Source: Hoeflea_A sp965216535 (lineage in GTDB: Bacteria; Pseudomonadota; Alphaproteobacteria; Rhizobiales; Rhizobiaceae). From it: a DNA stretch of 64,000 nt. Of this stretch, positions 16,076 to 25,432 are shown piece after piece. Both the position numbers and the translations under genes were made by a program. Numbering within the stretch: the stretch's first letter is position 1; each line of letters starts with the position of its first letter. Under the pieces are notes generated by a model. The model was not told the origin of the DNA. It did not search any database and was given only the letters and a program-made list of their open reading frames with translations. Location: positions 2,604,001 to 2,668,000 of the forward strand of contig OZ244175.1 in the NCBI GenBank assembly GCA_965216535.1, read 5' to 3'.

Positions 16076-17992
16076 ATGAGCCAGAATGCGGGCCTGACCA
16101 CCATTCATGAAGACGATATTGAAAAGCACCGTGCATCGGCGCAAAGCTTGGTGACGCGCCTCGTCGTGCTGGAGCGCGATGATGGTCGTTCGGGTACCGA
16201 ACTGGCCGGCACAGGCAGGCGTTTCGTCTCGACCGTATCGACCCGGTCGGTGCGCCGCAGCCGCGAAGTCGAATTGGCCAAGACGATCGCCTCGGTTCGC
16301 GCCGGCGATCCGCTCATGTCCATTGCCCAGCACACATTGCTTTATCGGGCGCGCCGCGGGGTCTCCGTGGCGCTGGCCTTGGCCGACAGTTTTGCGGTTC
16401 AGAGCGAACTGGAGGCGCTTCAAGCCCGGAATGCCTCATCGCCGCTCTCCGGTGAGGATGCGGCTCGCTTCAAGGCTCTCCTGTCGGCTTCGGCCTACGT
16501 CGCCGCCTTTTCCTTCGCTGCCTATCTGAGCCAGTTGATCGACGGCGACAGCGAGCCGGTGAACGATACGGAGGAACCGGACTTCGTTTTCGATACACCC
16601 CAGGATGCCCTGAAATCGATGATCGCGGGGCTCGATGCAGCGGTTAGCGGTGCGCCCGACGATCAGGCACTGACCGCACGGGCAAAGGCATACGCGCGCA
16701 CGGCCATTGACGGCCTGCTGCAACGGCGCGGCCGGTTCACCGGACTGGCCGACTTTGCCGAGACGCATATCCGCATCGACCAGGACGATTTTACCATCAA
16801 CGGCTTCGACGTGGCGCCCGGAGAGCGCCGGCGTCCCCTGGTGATGTCCTTCAAGGAGCCAGGCGAAATCGTCGGCAACCACATCGCCAAATACCAGGCG
16901 CTGAAGCTTGCCAAAATGCTGATGGCCTACGATTTCGACCGGCAGATGAATCCGTTCGTCGAACTGGGTGGGTTCCTGTTCACCTTTATCGGCGACGGCA
17001 TGCCTGGAACGGGCAAGACCATTCTCATTCAGATGATCGCAGGCCTGATCAACGATTATTGTGAGGTTGCCGGCTATCCGTTCCACTACGAGAATTTCGG
17101 TGTTGACCAGATTTCCTCCTACCAGGGCAAGTCGGGTCAGAACTGCAAGGCCTTTGTCGAGAACGTCATCAATCCGCGCGCCATCGGTTTTGGCACGGTC
17201 GACGACATCGACCAGGTTTGCGCCCGCCGCTCCGATGACAAGGCGTCCGCCGGGCAGCATGAGGTCACCGCCGTTCTCATGGAGAGCTTTGCCGGTGCAT
17301 CGACCGTCGTGCGCGGCAATTGCAGTTTCGGCATGTTCTCGAACTATCCGGAAAATGTCGACGATGCGCTGCGCCAGAGGGCAGGGGCCCGATGGTTGGT
17401 CGATGGTCCGCAGACACGCGAAGACTACATCGACATCTTCGTGCTGCTGGCCGGCAAGAACCACGACATTCCGCTCGGCACGCACGACCTTTATGCCGGT
17501 CAGCAGATCAAGAAGGCGGTTGCAGCGTCCTATGCCGGCCACGACCGGCCGCAGGAAGAGAGCCTGCTGGCGGTCTGGGACCGCTTCAGCGCGGAGCGCG
17601 GCGACATCAAATCCATGGCCGACATCGGCGAATACCTGCATCGCATCAAGCTGGCCGAACCGCGCTTCACGGGCCGGGCGATCAAGAACATCACCGACGC
17701 GATCAAGATGCGGGCGATGGATATCGAACTGCCGGACGAATGGTTCGAAACACCGGAGGCCTTCATGCACAAGGCCTATGACGACAAGAAAGCGATGATC
17801 GAGGAGTTGCGTGGGCCATTCACTCTCGACATGGTTCTGCAGGAAATCAACCGCTACGCCGATTCGGAATTCCGTTATACGGATCGTTCTGACGATGCCG
17901 CCGTTACCGACATCATCCGGCGCGAGCGGCAGCGTGAAAAGGCGATCGCCGAGATCGCGGCAATGAAAAGCGACGGACGCTGGCAGGAATGA
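16076..17992 (+). CDS. AAA+ family ATPase
   Basis: A 638-residue cytoplasmic ATPase. After a helical N-terminal region (about 1-290) comes an AAA core: Walker A GMPGTGKT at 308-315, Walker B-like GTVDDID with the acidic pair at 376-377 (Asp instead of the usual Glu in second position), the GQHEVTAVLMESFAG region, and a second region of homology YPENVDDALRQRAGARW. These order correctly for a classical AAA unfoldase/remodelling ATPase. ATG 16076 is used; a GTG directly before it is also in frame. Its stop overlaps the DUF6638 start by four bases. Substrate unknown. Confidence 0.9.
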   Translation: MSQNAGLTTIHEDDIEKHRASAQSLVTRLVVLERDDGRSGTELAGTGRRFVSTVSTRSVRRSREVELAKTIASVRAGDPLMSIAQHTLLYRARRGVSVALALADSFAVQSELEALQARNASSPLSGEDAARFKALLSASAYVAAFSFAAYLSQLIDGDSEPVNDTEEPDFVFDTPQDALKSMIAGLDAAVSGAPDDQALTARAKAYARTAIDGLLQRRGRFTGLADFAETHIRIDQDDFTINGFDVAPGERRRPLVMSFKEPGEIVGNHIAKYQALKLAKMLMAYDFDRQMNPFVELGGFLFTFIGDGMPGTGKTILIQMIAGLINDYCEVAGYPFHYENFGVDQISSYQGKSGQNCKAFVENVINPRAIGFGTVDDIDQVCARRSDDKASAGQHEVTAVLMESFAGASTVVRGNCSFGMFSNYPENVDDALRQRAGARWLVDGPQTREDYIDIFVLLAGKNHDIPLGTHDLYAGQQIKKAVAASYAGHDRPQEESLLAVWDRFSAERGDIKSMADIGEYLHRIKLAEPRFTGRAIKNITDAIKMRAMDIELPDEWFETPEAFMHKAYDDKKAMIEELRGPFTLDMVLQEINRYADSEFRYTDRSDDAAVTDIIRRERQREKAIAEIAAMKSDGRWQE

Positions 17993-19278
17993 AGCGACTC
18001 GTCGAAAACCAACTGATCTTCGGCCAACTGATGCCGGTTGCCGAGCCGCATCTGATCGAACGCTACAATCGAGCGCTGGTCGGGTTTGGCCTGCCGCCGA
18101 CACAGCTGTCGTCCTTCGACATCGACAAGACGGGGTTCTCGCCGCAAATTGCCGAGGAACTGGATGATCGGGATTATCTCGACCCCAACAAGATCAATCG
18201 CCGCTTTATCATCTTGTCGCCGCACCAGGAGAGCTTGCCGGTCGTTCACACCAGCTTTTCCAACACCGGCTCGCTGATGCACGAGTTCTTCGACAACAAT
18301 CGGCAGGCGATCCACGCTGTGACGATCCGCGATGTGCTCTATGGCGAGATCGAGGAAAACGTGTCCCGGGTTGAAGACATCGAAGATCTGTTGTCGATCA
18401 ACGAAGTCCGGTTTCAGGTTTTCTCGGCTGACAACATGTTGGCGAAGTCGGACGAATTGGCGGCGCTGGCCGACCGGCTGGTCACGGTTCCCACAGCCTG
18501 GCGCGACGATACCATGCTGCAACGCATGGTGGACCTCGCCAGCGAGACCGGCGACATACGCAAGAATGCGCTGGTCCCCGACAAACTCGTGTTCCGACAC
18601 GAGGCCTACTGGACCAGCCATTTTGGCGGGATCTTTGTATTTGTCGATGAAAACACGACCACGGTGATCAGCGATCCGGCGGCGCCCGGGTTCCGACGCT
18701 CGCGTCCCTGGCAGGTGAGCTACATCGCGCTGAACGACCACGCGCGGATCTACGATTTCCTGGCGCGTTCAGGTCGCATCGAAACACCGCACGAATCCTG
18801 GGTCGACCGGTCCGGCTACTTTGATCATCGCTCGGACATCTGTTTGCGCAGCCTGATTGCCCAACACGAACCGGAAACCGACCTCAGCGAGACCGACACG
18901 ATCTGGCTGCAGACCTGGCTTCACCGCAACGCCGACATCGTCCGCCGTGAGGGGACCTATCCATTGCTGCAGCAGGCCGGCCGGCAGGTCGCGCGCGACG
19001 GCACCGTGGATCTGGATGACCTATCGGCCAGAGAGCGTTTTCTGTTGATCAGGGCAAAGCCGGACCATCCGGATCGCTGGCTGACCAACCGGCTGATCAG
19101 TGTCCTGGTGCCCGCGGATTTCGTGTCTCGCTTCGTCTTCGACAAGCCCGGATTTTACGATCACTACGATACCCTGAGTGATGCGTTCCGCGGCCATGTC
19201 GTGGAGCAGATCGTCGGCGGTTACCTGAAGAACAAGAAGGCGTTTCGCCGCCGCCTGTACGGATTTGAAGAGGACTGA
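17989..19278 (+). CDS. DUF6638 family protein
   Basis: A 429-residue soluble protein. The N-terminus MKRLVENQLIFGQLMPV, followed by ERYNRALVGFG and the FDIDKTGFSPQIAEEL stretch, matches the uncharacterised DUF6638 family of alphaproteobacteria; RRFIILSPHQES, FSNTGSLMHEFF and TSHFGGIFVFVDE are further conserved-looking blocks. No catalytic motif or membrane segment is visible. The gene overlaps the ATPase (ATGA) and is 3 bases ahead of the membrane protein, so coupled expression of ATPase, DUF6638 and DUF2333 proteins is likely. Confidence 0.82.
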   Translation: MKRLVENQLIFGQLMPVAEPHLIERYNRALVGFGLPPTQLSSFDIDKTGFSPQIAEELDDRDYLDPNKINRRFIILSPHQESLPVVHTSFSNTGSLMHEFFDNNRQAIHAVTIRDVLYGEIEENVSRVEDIEDLLSINEVRFQVFSADNMLAKSDELAALADRLVTVPTAWRDDTMLQRMVDLASETGDIRKNALVPDKLVFRHEAYWTSHFGGIFVFVDENTTTVISDPAAPGFRRSRPWQVSYIALNDHARIYDFLARSGRIETPHESWVDRSGYFDHRSDICLRSLIAQHEPETDLSETDTIWLQTWLHRNADIVRREGTYPLLQQAGRQVARDGTVDLDDLSARERFLLIRAKPDHPDRWLTNRLISVLVPADFVSRFVFDKPGFYDHYDTLSDAFRGHVVEQIVGGYLKNKKAFRRRLYGFEED

Positions 19279-19281
19279 ACC

Positions 19282-20406
19282 ATGCTGGATCCGGTGATTG
19301 CCTTTTTCGAGCGTGTCTTTCATGCCATCGGCCACGGCATCGGCGTGCTGATTGCCTGGATACTATTGCCCTTCGTTTATGCGACCCGCTGGTACCGCAG
19401 CAAAGGGTTCGTCCTGCGCGGTGTGGTTGGTTTGCTGGTTGTCGGCCTGATCGTTCTCTACGGCGTGTTCATTTGGCGGGTTTTGTGGATCCGCAATTTC
19501 GATCCCGACTATGTCGCGGCCTACAATCTGGAGGGATTGCACACGCAGGCCGGTGAGCAGGTTTCGATCGAAAACAGCAGCGCCACCGCACGAACCTGCG
19601 GGCGCTCTGCGATTGTCGATGTCGTCGCGGACCTGATTGACTTCAATGTCAATGAGAACGCCTGGATCTCTTCGACCTTGCTTTACAAACTGGGCTTCTT
19701 CGGCCTGCCCTGGGATGCAACGCCCTATCTCGACAACAAGGCATCGTTCCAGCGCGGTGTGCAGCAGGCGGTGCAACGAACCTCACTTGAGCTGGTCGAT
19801 GCGTTGGGGCGGCGGCGCGGAACGTCCGCAGCCGATCCTGACCTTGCTCTGGCACGCGGGCGTATCAATTACGATCAGTACACCTGGTATTTCAGCCTCA
19901 GTCCCTTCGGGCCCATCCGACCAACGCCAAGTGCCTACCGGGAGGGCATGGAGAAACTAAGAGACTTCAACGACCGGCTTGAATCCTGCGATGCGGTCTT
20001 CGACCCACGTGCTGACAACCTCATCCGTTTTGTCGACCGAGTGGCTGCGGACATCGGATCCACATCGGCGGCTCTGCGCGATCGATCGGAGCAAAGCAAT
20101 GCCGGCTGGTTCGATACGCGTGCGGACAACCATTTCTGGTTCACCTATGGCCAGCTCTATGCCTATTACGGCATCCTCAAAGCGGCCCATGCGGACTTTG
20201 CCGACATCATTCAAAGCCGACAGTTGGAGAACGTCTGGACCACCATGGAGACCCAGTTGCGCGACACGCTCAATCTCGAGCCGGTGATCGTGTCCAACGG
20301 CCGCGAGGACGGCTGGATCATGCCGTCGCATCTGGCGACCGTCGGCTTCTACCTTTTGCGGGTACGGTCCAACCTTGTGGAGATTCGTTCGATCCTCGAC
20401 CGGTAA
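19282..20406 (+). CDS. DUF2333 family inner-membrane protein
   Basis: A 374-residue protein matching DUF2333. One or two hydrophobic helices lie near the N-terminus (about 10-30 and 46-70), the rest is a large soluble domain, presumably periplasmic, with WISSTLLYKLGFFGLPWDATP, DNHFWFTYGQLYAYYG and a C-terminal MPSHLATVGFYLLRVRSNLVEI block. The function of the family is unknown. It would anchor the cytoplasmic ATPase module to the membrane. It is the last of the five tightly packed genes, followed 46 bases later by a tiny gene. Confidence 0.87.
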   Translation: MLDPVIAFFERVFHAIGHGIGVLIAWILLPFVYATRWYRSKGFVLRGVVGLLVVGLIVLYGVFIWRVLWIRNFDPDYVAAYNLEGLHTQAGEQVSIENSSATARTCGRSAIVDVVADLIDFNVNENAWISSTLLYKLGFFGLPWDATPYLDNKASFQRGVQQAVQRTSLELVDALGRRRGTSAADPDLALARGRINYDQYTWYFSLSPFGPIRPTPSAYREGMEKLRDFNDRLESCDAVFDPRADNLIRFVDRVAADIGSTSAALRDRSEQSNAGWFDTRADNHFWFTYGQLYAYYGILKAAHADFADIIQSRQLENVWTTMETQLRDTLNLEPVIVSNGREDGWIMPSHLATVGFYLLRVRSNLVEIRSILDR

Positions 20407-20452
20407 TCCGAAAACGGTCCTGCTGCGTAAATGGATGCAGGAGGACATTACA

Positions 20453-20644
20453 ATGCAGAATGACAGATCGAACACGCTGCTGGACCTGGCCCGCATGATG
20501 ATCAAGCAGGCAAAGATGCTTCGCGATGCCGGCCTGGTGCAGGAGGCGCGTGACCTGGCGCAGCGCGCCATGATGCTCGACAGCTGTGGCTGGGCCTCGC
20601 GGGCTCCGCAACCGGTGCGAATTCCGGTCAGGAATCGGCGCTGA
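20453..20644 (+). CDS. small helical protein of unknown function
   Basis: A 63-residue protein. ATG 20453 is preceded by a strong AGGAGG site (20439-20444), which supports a real short gene rather than the longer in-frame start at 20375 that overlaps DUF2333. Residues 8-45 (LLDLARMMIKQAKMLRDAGL then VQEARDLAQRAMMLD) form a single amphipathic helix pair resembling one TPR-like hairpin, and the tail is basic. Its last 17 bases overlap the convergent DUF1275 gene. It may be a small partner of the upstream module. Confidence 0.6.
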   Translation: MQNDRSNTLLDLARMMIKQAKMLRDAGLVQEARDLAQRAMMLDSCGWASRAPQPVRIPVRNRR

Positions 20645-21350
20645 TCTGCCCCGCAAGAGCGTAAGCAACCTGTATGGCCACGGGCACAAACAGGCAGGCA
20701 AACCCGAAGGCACCGAAAGCCAGCCCGCCGCAAAGCGCGCCGGCCAGAAACGAGACTAGAACCGACGCCTGATGGCGTATGGTTTTATGGCGACTGTCCG
20801 ATTTGCCCTGATCGTTGCGCGGCCTGTCAGGCAGATGGCCATAGTAGAACGATGCGATCGAGATGGTCAGCTGACCGAGATTTCCGGTCATGACAGTCGT
20901 ATGCGGGTGAGAGATGATCTGGTGACGCATCATGATCATCTGAAGCGAACAGGCCAACACCACCGGCGTCGCGACGGCCATCGTTTCTGGCGTGTCGGTG
21001 CCGTCCAGAGGGCCGAGATTCGCAACCAATGTTAGGGCCAGCAATAGAAGCAGCGATTGCGTGAAAAGGGCGGCGCGGATTGCGGTCGGCGAGGGTTGGG
21101 CAGCGTTGCGAAATGTCCAACTCCAGAATGCGCAGGCGGCCACAAAGAGCGGCAATACCAGCATTCGCGTGATGATCTCCGGTGTCTCCTCCACCAGTTC
21201 CACGCCGACAAGAATGATGTCGCCTGTTATGAATGAAGTGAACAGCCCGAACAGGCCGATAAAGCAGGCCACCTCGACATAGGCTGACGAAAATGCCAGT
21301 GCCGATGGAAAAGCCGTTCCTCCGTAGTCGAACAATTTTTGTCGTGTCAC
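20628..21350 (-). CDS. DUF1275 (YoaK) family membrane protein
   Basis: A 240-residue integral membrane protein with about six hydrophobic segments. The family signature VMTGNLGQLTI lies near residue 153 and the first helix region ALAFSSAYVEVACFIGLFG is followed by FTSFITGDIILVG, again with the T-G-(N/D) pattern. DUF1275 proteins are thought to be transporters but have no proven substrate. A short cytoplasmic loop DRPRNDQGKSDSRHK separates the last helices. The gene faces the AAA+ module and lies 39 bases from putR, on the same strand as putR. Confidence 0.85.
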   Translation of the reverse strand: MTRQKLFDYGGTAFPSALAFSSAYVEVACFIGLFGLFTSFITGDIILVGVELVEETPEIITRMLVLPLFVAACAFWSWTFRNAAQPSPTAIRAALFTQSLLLLLALTLVANLGPLDGTDTPETMAVATPVVLACSLQMIMMRHQIISHPHTTVMTGNLGQLTISIASFYYGHLPDRPRNDQGKSDSRHKTIRHQASVLVSFLAGALCGGLAFGAFGFACLFVPVAIQVAYALAGQISADS

Positions 21351-21389
21351 CTCGGCTCACCCCGATCTGTTGTCTTTTGGCTGCCGACG

Positions 21390-21851
21390 TCAAACCGGCA
21401 AGTGGGACAGGCTCTTGACCTCCTCCATCACCGCGTAGGTGTGGGTCTCGCGCACTCCCGGCAATGGCAGGATCACATTCGACAGGAAGGCGCGGTATTC
21501 GTTCATGCCGCCGACCCGGGCCTTGACGAGGTAGTCGAAACCTCCGGCCACCATGTGGCACTCCATCACGTCGTCACTGCGCCGAACCGCGTCGGCGAAT
21601 GCCTCGAAGACATCGGGCGTGGTGCGATCCAGCTTGACCTCAACAAACACCAGAAGACCACGCCCGAGCTTCTCGGGAGAAAGGCGGGCGGAAAAGCCCT
21701 CGACGAACCCGTCGCGGACAAGCCGCTTCACCCGCTCCGCGGTAGCTGTTGGTGACAGACTTATGCGGTCTGCCAATTCGATATTGGACTGACGGCCATC
21801 CTTCTGCAGGGCGCGGAGAATTTTCCGGTCAAGCTGATCGATATGTTTCAT
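21390..21851 (-). CDS. putR: Lrp/AsnC family regulator, likely activator of putA
   Basis: A 153-residue Lrp/AsnC protein with N-terminal helix-turn-helix (IDQLDRKILRALQKDGRQSN then IELADRISLSPTATAERVKRL) and the C-terminal RAM ligand domain (GGFDYLVKARVGGMNEY). It is divergent from putA with 115 bases between, the arrangement of the proline-responsive activator PutR in Agrobacterium and Rhodobacter. Proline-dependent activation of putA is therefore inferred. Confidence 0.9.
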   Translation of the reverse strand: MKHIDQLDRKILRALQKDGRQSNIELADRISLSPTATAERVKRLVRDGFVEGFSARLSPEKLGRGLLVFVEVKLDRTTPDVFEAFADAVRRSDDVMECHMVAGGFDYLVKARVGGMNEYRAFLSNVILPLPGVRETHTYAVMEEVKSLSHLPV

Positions 21852-21910
21852 GTTTCACTATGATTTTCCAATTTAGTGGGTAATTCTATCAAATTATAAT
21901 CGAAAGATGG

Positions 21911-21932
21911 TGAAAAACAAAGTTGGTTTTCA
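21911..21932. promoter_or_regulatory. putative PutR site in putR-putA intergenic region
   Basis: TGAAAA (21911-21916) and TTTTCA (21927-21932) form an AT-rich inverted repeat within the AT-rich divergent promoter region, 35 bases before putA. AT-rich dyads of this kind are usual Lrp-family sites. Confidence 0.35.
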
Positions 21933-21966
21933 GTTAAGATAGGGGAAGTAACGGGAGACTTTCGCC

Positions 21967-24900
21967 ATGAACGCGCCGCTGACGCCACGCCCAACTGAAT
22001 TCAATGCGCCCTATGCGGGCGATGATGATGCCTTGATCGCCGGTTTTGCCCGGTCGCTGACTTTCGACGCGGCCGCCGATTCCCGCATCGATGCGGATGC
22101 CACCCGCTTCATCAGAGCGATCCGCGATGACGCGGGTTCCATCGGCGGGGTTGAGGACTTTCTGCGCGAATACGGGCTTTCGACGCCGGAAGGGCTGGCC
22201 ATGATGGTGCTTGCTGAGGCACTGTTGCGGGTGCCCGATGCGACAACCCAGGACAAACTGATCGAGGACAAGCTCAAGGAAGGCAACTGGAGCGAACACG
22301 AAGCACATGGCGACACCTGGTTCGTGGCGGCCTCGGCATGGGCACTCGGGATAACGGCGAAAGTCATTCGCCCCGGCGAAACGCCCGAGTCGGTGGTTCA
22401 GGGGCTGATCCGGCGGCTCGGCCTGCCAACCGTTCGCACGGCTACGAAACAGGCAATGCGTTTTCTTGGGCATCATTTCGTGCTCGGCGAGACCATCAAG
22501 GATGCTCTGTCCCGTGCGGAGAAGAATGAAGCCCGCGGTTACCGCCACTCGTTTGATATGCTGGGCGAGGGTGCGCGAACGGCCGCTGACGCCAAACGCT
22601 ATTGGCAGTCCTATGCGGATGCGATCGAGGCGATCGGTAAGGCCGCGGGCTCGACGCGCCTGCCTGACCGGATGGGCATTTCGGTCAAGCTGTCGGCTCT
22701 GCATCCGCGCTATCACGCTACCCACAAGGATCGGGTGATGAAGGAGCTGGTGCCGGACCTGCTGGCACTGGCGCAAAAGGCCAAGGTCCACAACCTGAAT
22801 TTCACCGTCGATGCGGAGGAGGCCGACCGGCTGGAGCTCTCTCTCGATGTGATCGACGCCGTGTTTACGGATGAAAGCCTTGCGGATTGGGACGGGTTCG
22901 GTCTGGCGATCCAGGCCTACCAGAAACGGGCTCCCGCCGTGATCGACCACATCGATGCGCTGTGCCGCCTAACGGGCCGCCGCATGATGGTGCGCTTGGT
23001 CAAGGGGGCTTACTGGGACACTGAAGTCAAGCTGGCCCAGGAACGCGGACTTGAAGACTATCCGGTCTATACCCGCAAGGCGGCGACCGATGTCAGCTAT
23101 CTTGCCTGCGCGCAGAAAATGCTGGCGATGCGGCCGCGCCTCTTTCCTCAATTCGCCACGCATAATGCCTTGACGGTAGCAACCATTCTGGAAATGGCTG
23201 GCGAGGACAAGGGCGGTTTCGAGTTTCAACGGCTACATGGCATGGGCGAGCCGCTTTATCAGGCCGTCACCGAAGGCAACCGGCCAGTTCCCTGCCGGAT
23301 CTACGCCCCGGTCGGTGGCTACCGCGACTTGCTCGCCTATCTCGTGCGCCGGCTACTGGAAAACGGCGCCAATTCCTCTTTCGTCGCGATTGCCGGCGAT
23401 ACGAGTGTTCCGGTCGAAGACCTGCTCGAACGGCCACTCAACAGCCTTGAACTCAGTCGCGGCCACAGCGCCCGGCACAGCGACATCGTCCTGCCGGCCG
23501 GCATCTATCCGGATCGCCGCAACAGCGACGGGCTGGAATTCGGACACCGCAGGGAACTGAACGAATTGATCAGCGGTATGAATGCCGCGTTGCAGCCCGT
23601 GAAGGCTGTTCCATTGATTCCGGGAGCGTCGCGCCATGGCGCGAGTATGGAGATCCGCGCCCCGGCAGATCGCGATGTTGTGGTGGGCACCGTCGCCTTT
23701 GCCACGACAAAGGACGTCGATACCTCCATGGTTTCGGCACGGAAGGGATTTGAACGTTGGTCGAGAACACCGGCGGACACCAGGGCTGCCGCACTTGAAC
23801 GCGCCGGCGATCTGCTGGAGGAAAACCGCGATCGCCTGATGAGCCTGCTGTCGCTGGAAGCTGGTAAAACGCTCGACGACGGCATTGCCGAGATCCGCGA
23901 GGCGGTTGATTTCTGCCGCTACTATGCGGTCCAGGCAAGGGCCAAGTTTTCAGACACCACCCTGATGCCGGGACCGACCGGTGAGGAAAACCGATACGGC
24001 TGGCGCGGTCGCGGCGTGTTCGCTTGCATCAGTCCGTGGAACTTTCCACTGGCGATCTTCCTGGGCCAGGTGACTGCGGCGCTGGCCGCCGGCAATGCGG
24101 TAGTGGCCAAACCGGCCGAACAGACGCCACTGATTGCGTTCGAAGCCGTGCGTCTGCTGCACCGGGCCGGTGTGCCCGAGGACTGCCTTATCTATCTGCC
24201 CGGTGACGGCGAAGTCGGCGCCGCACTGACCGCCCATGCGAAAATCGATGGCGTTGCCTTCACCGGTTCGACGGGAACAGCGCGGGCCATCAACAGAACG
24301 CTGGCGGCCAAGGACGGTCCGATTGTTCCCCTGATTGCCGAAACCGGCGGGCTTAATGCCATGGTCGTCGACGCAACCGCGTTGCCGGAGCAGGTTGCTG
24401 ACGATGTCGTCATGTCGTCCTTCCGTTCGGCGGGGCAGCGCTGTTCGGCCCTTCGTATCCTATTCCTGCAGGAGGATGTCGCTGACCGCATGCTGACGAT
24501 GATCGAAGGTGCGGCCAGGGAACTGCACCTTGGACAGCCGCAATCGCCGTCAACGGATATCGGGCCGATTATCGACGAGGGGCAGCGCGCGATGCTGCGT
24601 GAGCATGTCGATGCCATGCGACAGACTCAAACCGTGCGCTTCGCCGGCGAAGCGCCTGACAAGGGAACCTTCTTTGCACCCCACATCGTCGAACTGGACA
24701 GGCCTTCGGCCCTGAAAGAAGAGGTTTTCGGCCCCATCCTGCACGTGGTGCGCTGGAAGGCCGGCCGATTGGCGGAAGCACTCGACGATATTGCCTCGAC
24801 CGGATACGGCCTGACACTCGGGGTCCATTCGCGCATCGAGGCGACCATCGATCAGGTTCTCGACAGGCTCGATACCGGCAACATCTATGTGAACCGCAAC

Positions 24901-25074
24901 ACCATCGGCGCCGTGGTTGGCACCCAGCCCTTCGGCGGCTCCGGATTGTCCGGGACCGGCTTCAAGGCCGGTGGTCCGGCCTATCTGACGCGCTTTGCCC
25001 AGGAGCAGGTAGTATCCATCAACACGGCAGCCGCAGGCGGCAATGCCAGCCTGATGGCGATCGGTGATGGGTAG
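21967..25074 (+). CDS. putA: bifunctional proline dehydrogenase / P5C dehydrogenase PutA
   Basis: A 1035-residue enzyme that oxidises proline to glutamate in two steps. The FAD-dependent proline dehydrogenase barrel occupies roughly 140-450 (DRMGISVKLSALHPRY, MVRLVKGAYWDTEVK, FATHNALTV, RRLLENGANSSFV). The aldehyde dehydrogenase domain covers about 540-1010 with ISPWNFPLAIFLGQ, the catalytic Glu in ETGGLNAMVVD and the catalytic Cys in SAGQRCSALR. No ribbon-helix-helix DNA-binding domain precedes the catalytic part, which fits a separate PutR regulator. GGGAG is the ribosome binding site. Confidence 0.97.
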   Translation: MNAPLTPRPTEFNAPYAGDDDALIAGFARSLTFDAAADSRIDADATRFIRAIRDDAGSIGGVEDFLREYGLSTPEGLAMMVLAEALLRVPDATTQDKLIEDKLKEGNWSEHEAHGDTWFVAASAWALGITAKVIRPGETPESVVQGLIRRLGLPTVRTATKQAMRFLGHHFVLGETIKDALSRAEKNEARGYRHSFDMLGEGARTAADAKRYWQSYADAIEAIGKAAGSTRLPDRMGISVKLSALHPRYHATHKDRVMKELVPDLLALAQKAKVHNLNFTVDAEEADRLELSLDVIDAVFTDESLADWDGFGLAIQAYQKRAPAVIDHIDALCRLTGRRMMVRLVKGAYWDTEVKLAQERGLEDYPVYTRKAATDVSYLACAQKMLAMRPRLFPQFATHNALTVATILEMAGEDKGGFEFQRLHGMGEPLYQAVTEGNRPVPCRIYAPVGGYRDLLAYLVRRLLENGANSSFVAIAGDTSVPVEDLLERPLNSLELSRGHSARHSDIVLPAGIYPDRRNSDGLEFGHRRELNELISGMNAALQPVKAVPLIPGASRHGASMEIRAPADRDVVVGTVAFATTKDVDTSMVSARKGFERWSRTPADTRAAALERAGDLLEENRDRLMSLLSLEAGKTLDDGIAEIREAVDFCRYYAVQARAKFSDTTLMPGPTGEENRYGWRGRGVFACISPWNFPLAIFLGQVTAALAAGNAVVAKPAEQTPLIAFEAVRLLHRAGVPEDCLIYLPGDGEVGAALTAHAKIDGVAFTGSTGTARAINRTLAAKDGPIVPLIAETGGLNAMVVDATALPEQVADDVVMSSFRSAGQRCSALRILFLQEDVADRMLTMIEGAARELHLGQPQSPSTDIGPIIDEGQRAMLREHVDAMRQTQTVRFAGEAPDKGTFFAPHIVELDRPSALKEEVFGPILHVVRWKAGRLAEALDDIASTGYGLTLGVHSRIEATIDQVLDRLDTGNIYVNRNTIGAVVGTQPFGGSGLSGTGFKAGGPAYLTRFAQEQVVSINTAAAGGNASLMAIGDG

Positions 25075-25432
25075 GCTTTAGAAGAAACAATCAAACTTCT
25101 TTTTTGCGTGCGAGATCTCCCGGTCGAGGTTGTCGATGAAACTCTCGTGAAATTTTGATTGATTTTTTCACGAAGGCTGCGGTATTCGATCAAGACGGGT
25201 GCCGACAGTCGAAGGCTGTTGTCGCGCGCAATCAGGAGAGACATCACTGAAAAAAGCGGTTGATTTTTGGGGATCAGCGTGACCCTTTCACGGTGGTCCT
25301 TCCGTGACCGGATCAAAATTCCCGCAGACTTGTCGCAATGAACGCAATATTCGGCATTTTTTGGCGGGCTTACTCGCTTAGAAACGGGCTACGAGCCATC
25401 AGCCACAGAATGCCAGATGAGGAAAACTGAAT
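25075..25432. other. putA-fhs intergenic region with weak terminator and possible upstream ORF
   Basis: This 358-base AT-richer stretch holds no convincing gene. AGAAG (25080-25084) and CTTCT (25096-25100) followed by five T form a weak terminator after putA. A 30-codon frame (25338-25430, MNAIFGIFWRAY...) ends two bases before the fhs ATG but has no clear ribosome binding site. A minus-strand frame here runs into putA and resembles nothing known. No folate riboswitch was recognised. Confidence 0.4.

Noticed and set aside
16436..18103. Long minus-strand open frame (555 codons) opposite the AAA+ ATPase
   Set aside because: Antisense to the ATPase with its Walker motifs intact; no ribosome binding site and no recognisable domain.
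24981..25316. Minus-strand frame of 111 codons downstream of putA
   Set aside because: It overlaps the putA end by nearly 100 bases, has no clear ribosome binding site and resembles no known protein.
25106..25432. Possible folate-sensing riboswitch before fhs
   Set aside because: No conserved tetrahydrofolate riboswitch core could be recognised by eye; covariance-model search would be needed.
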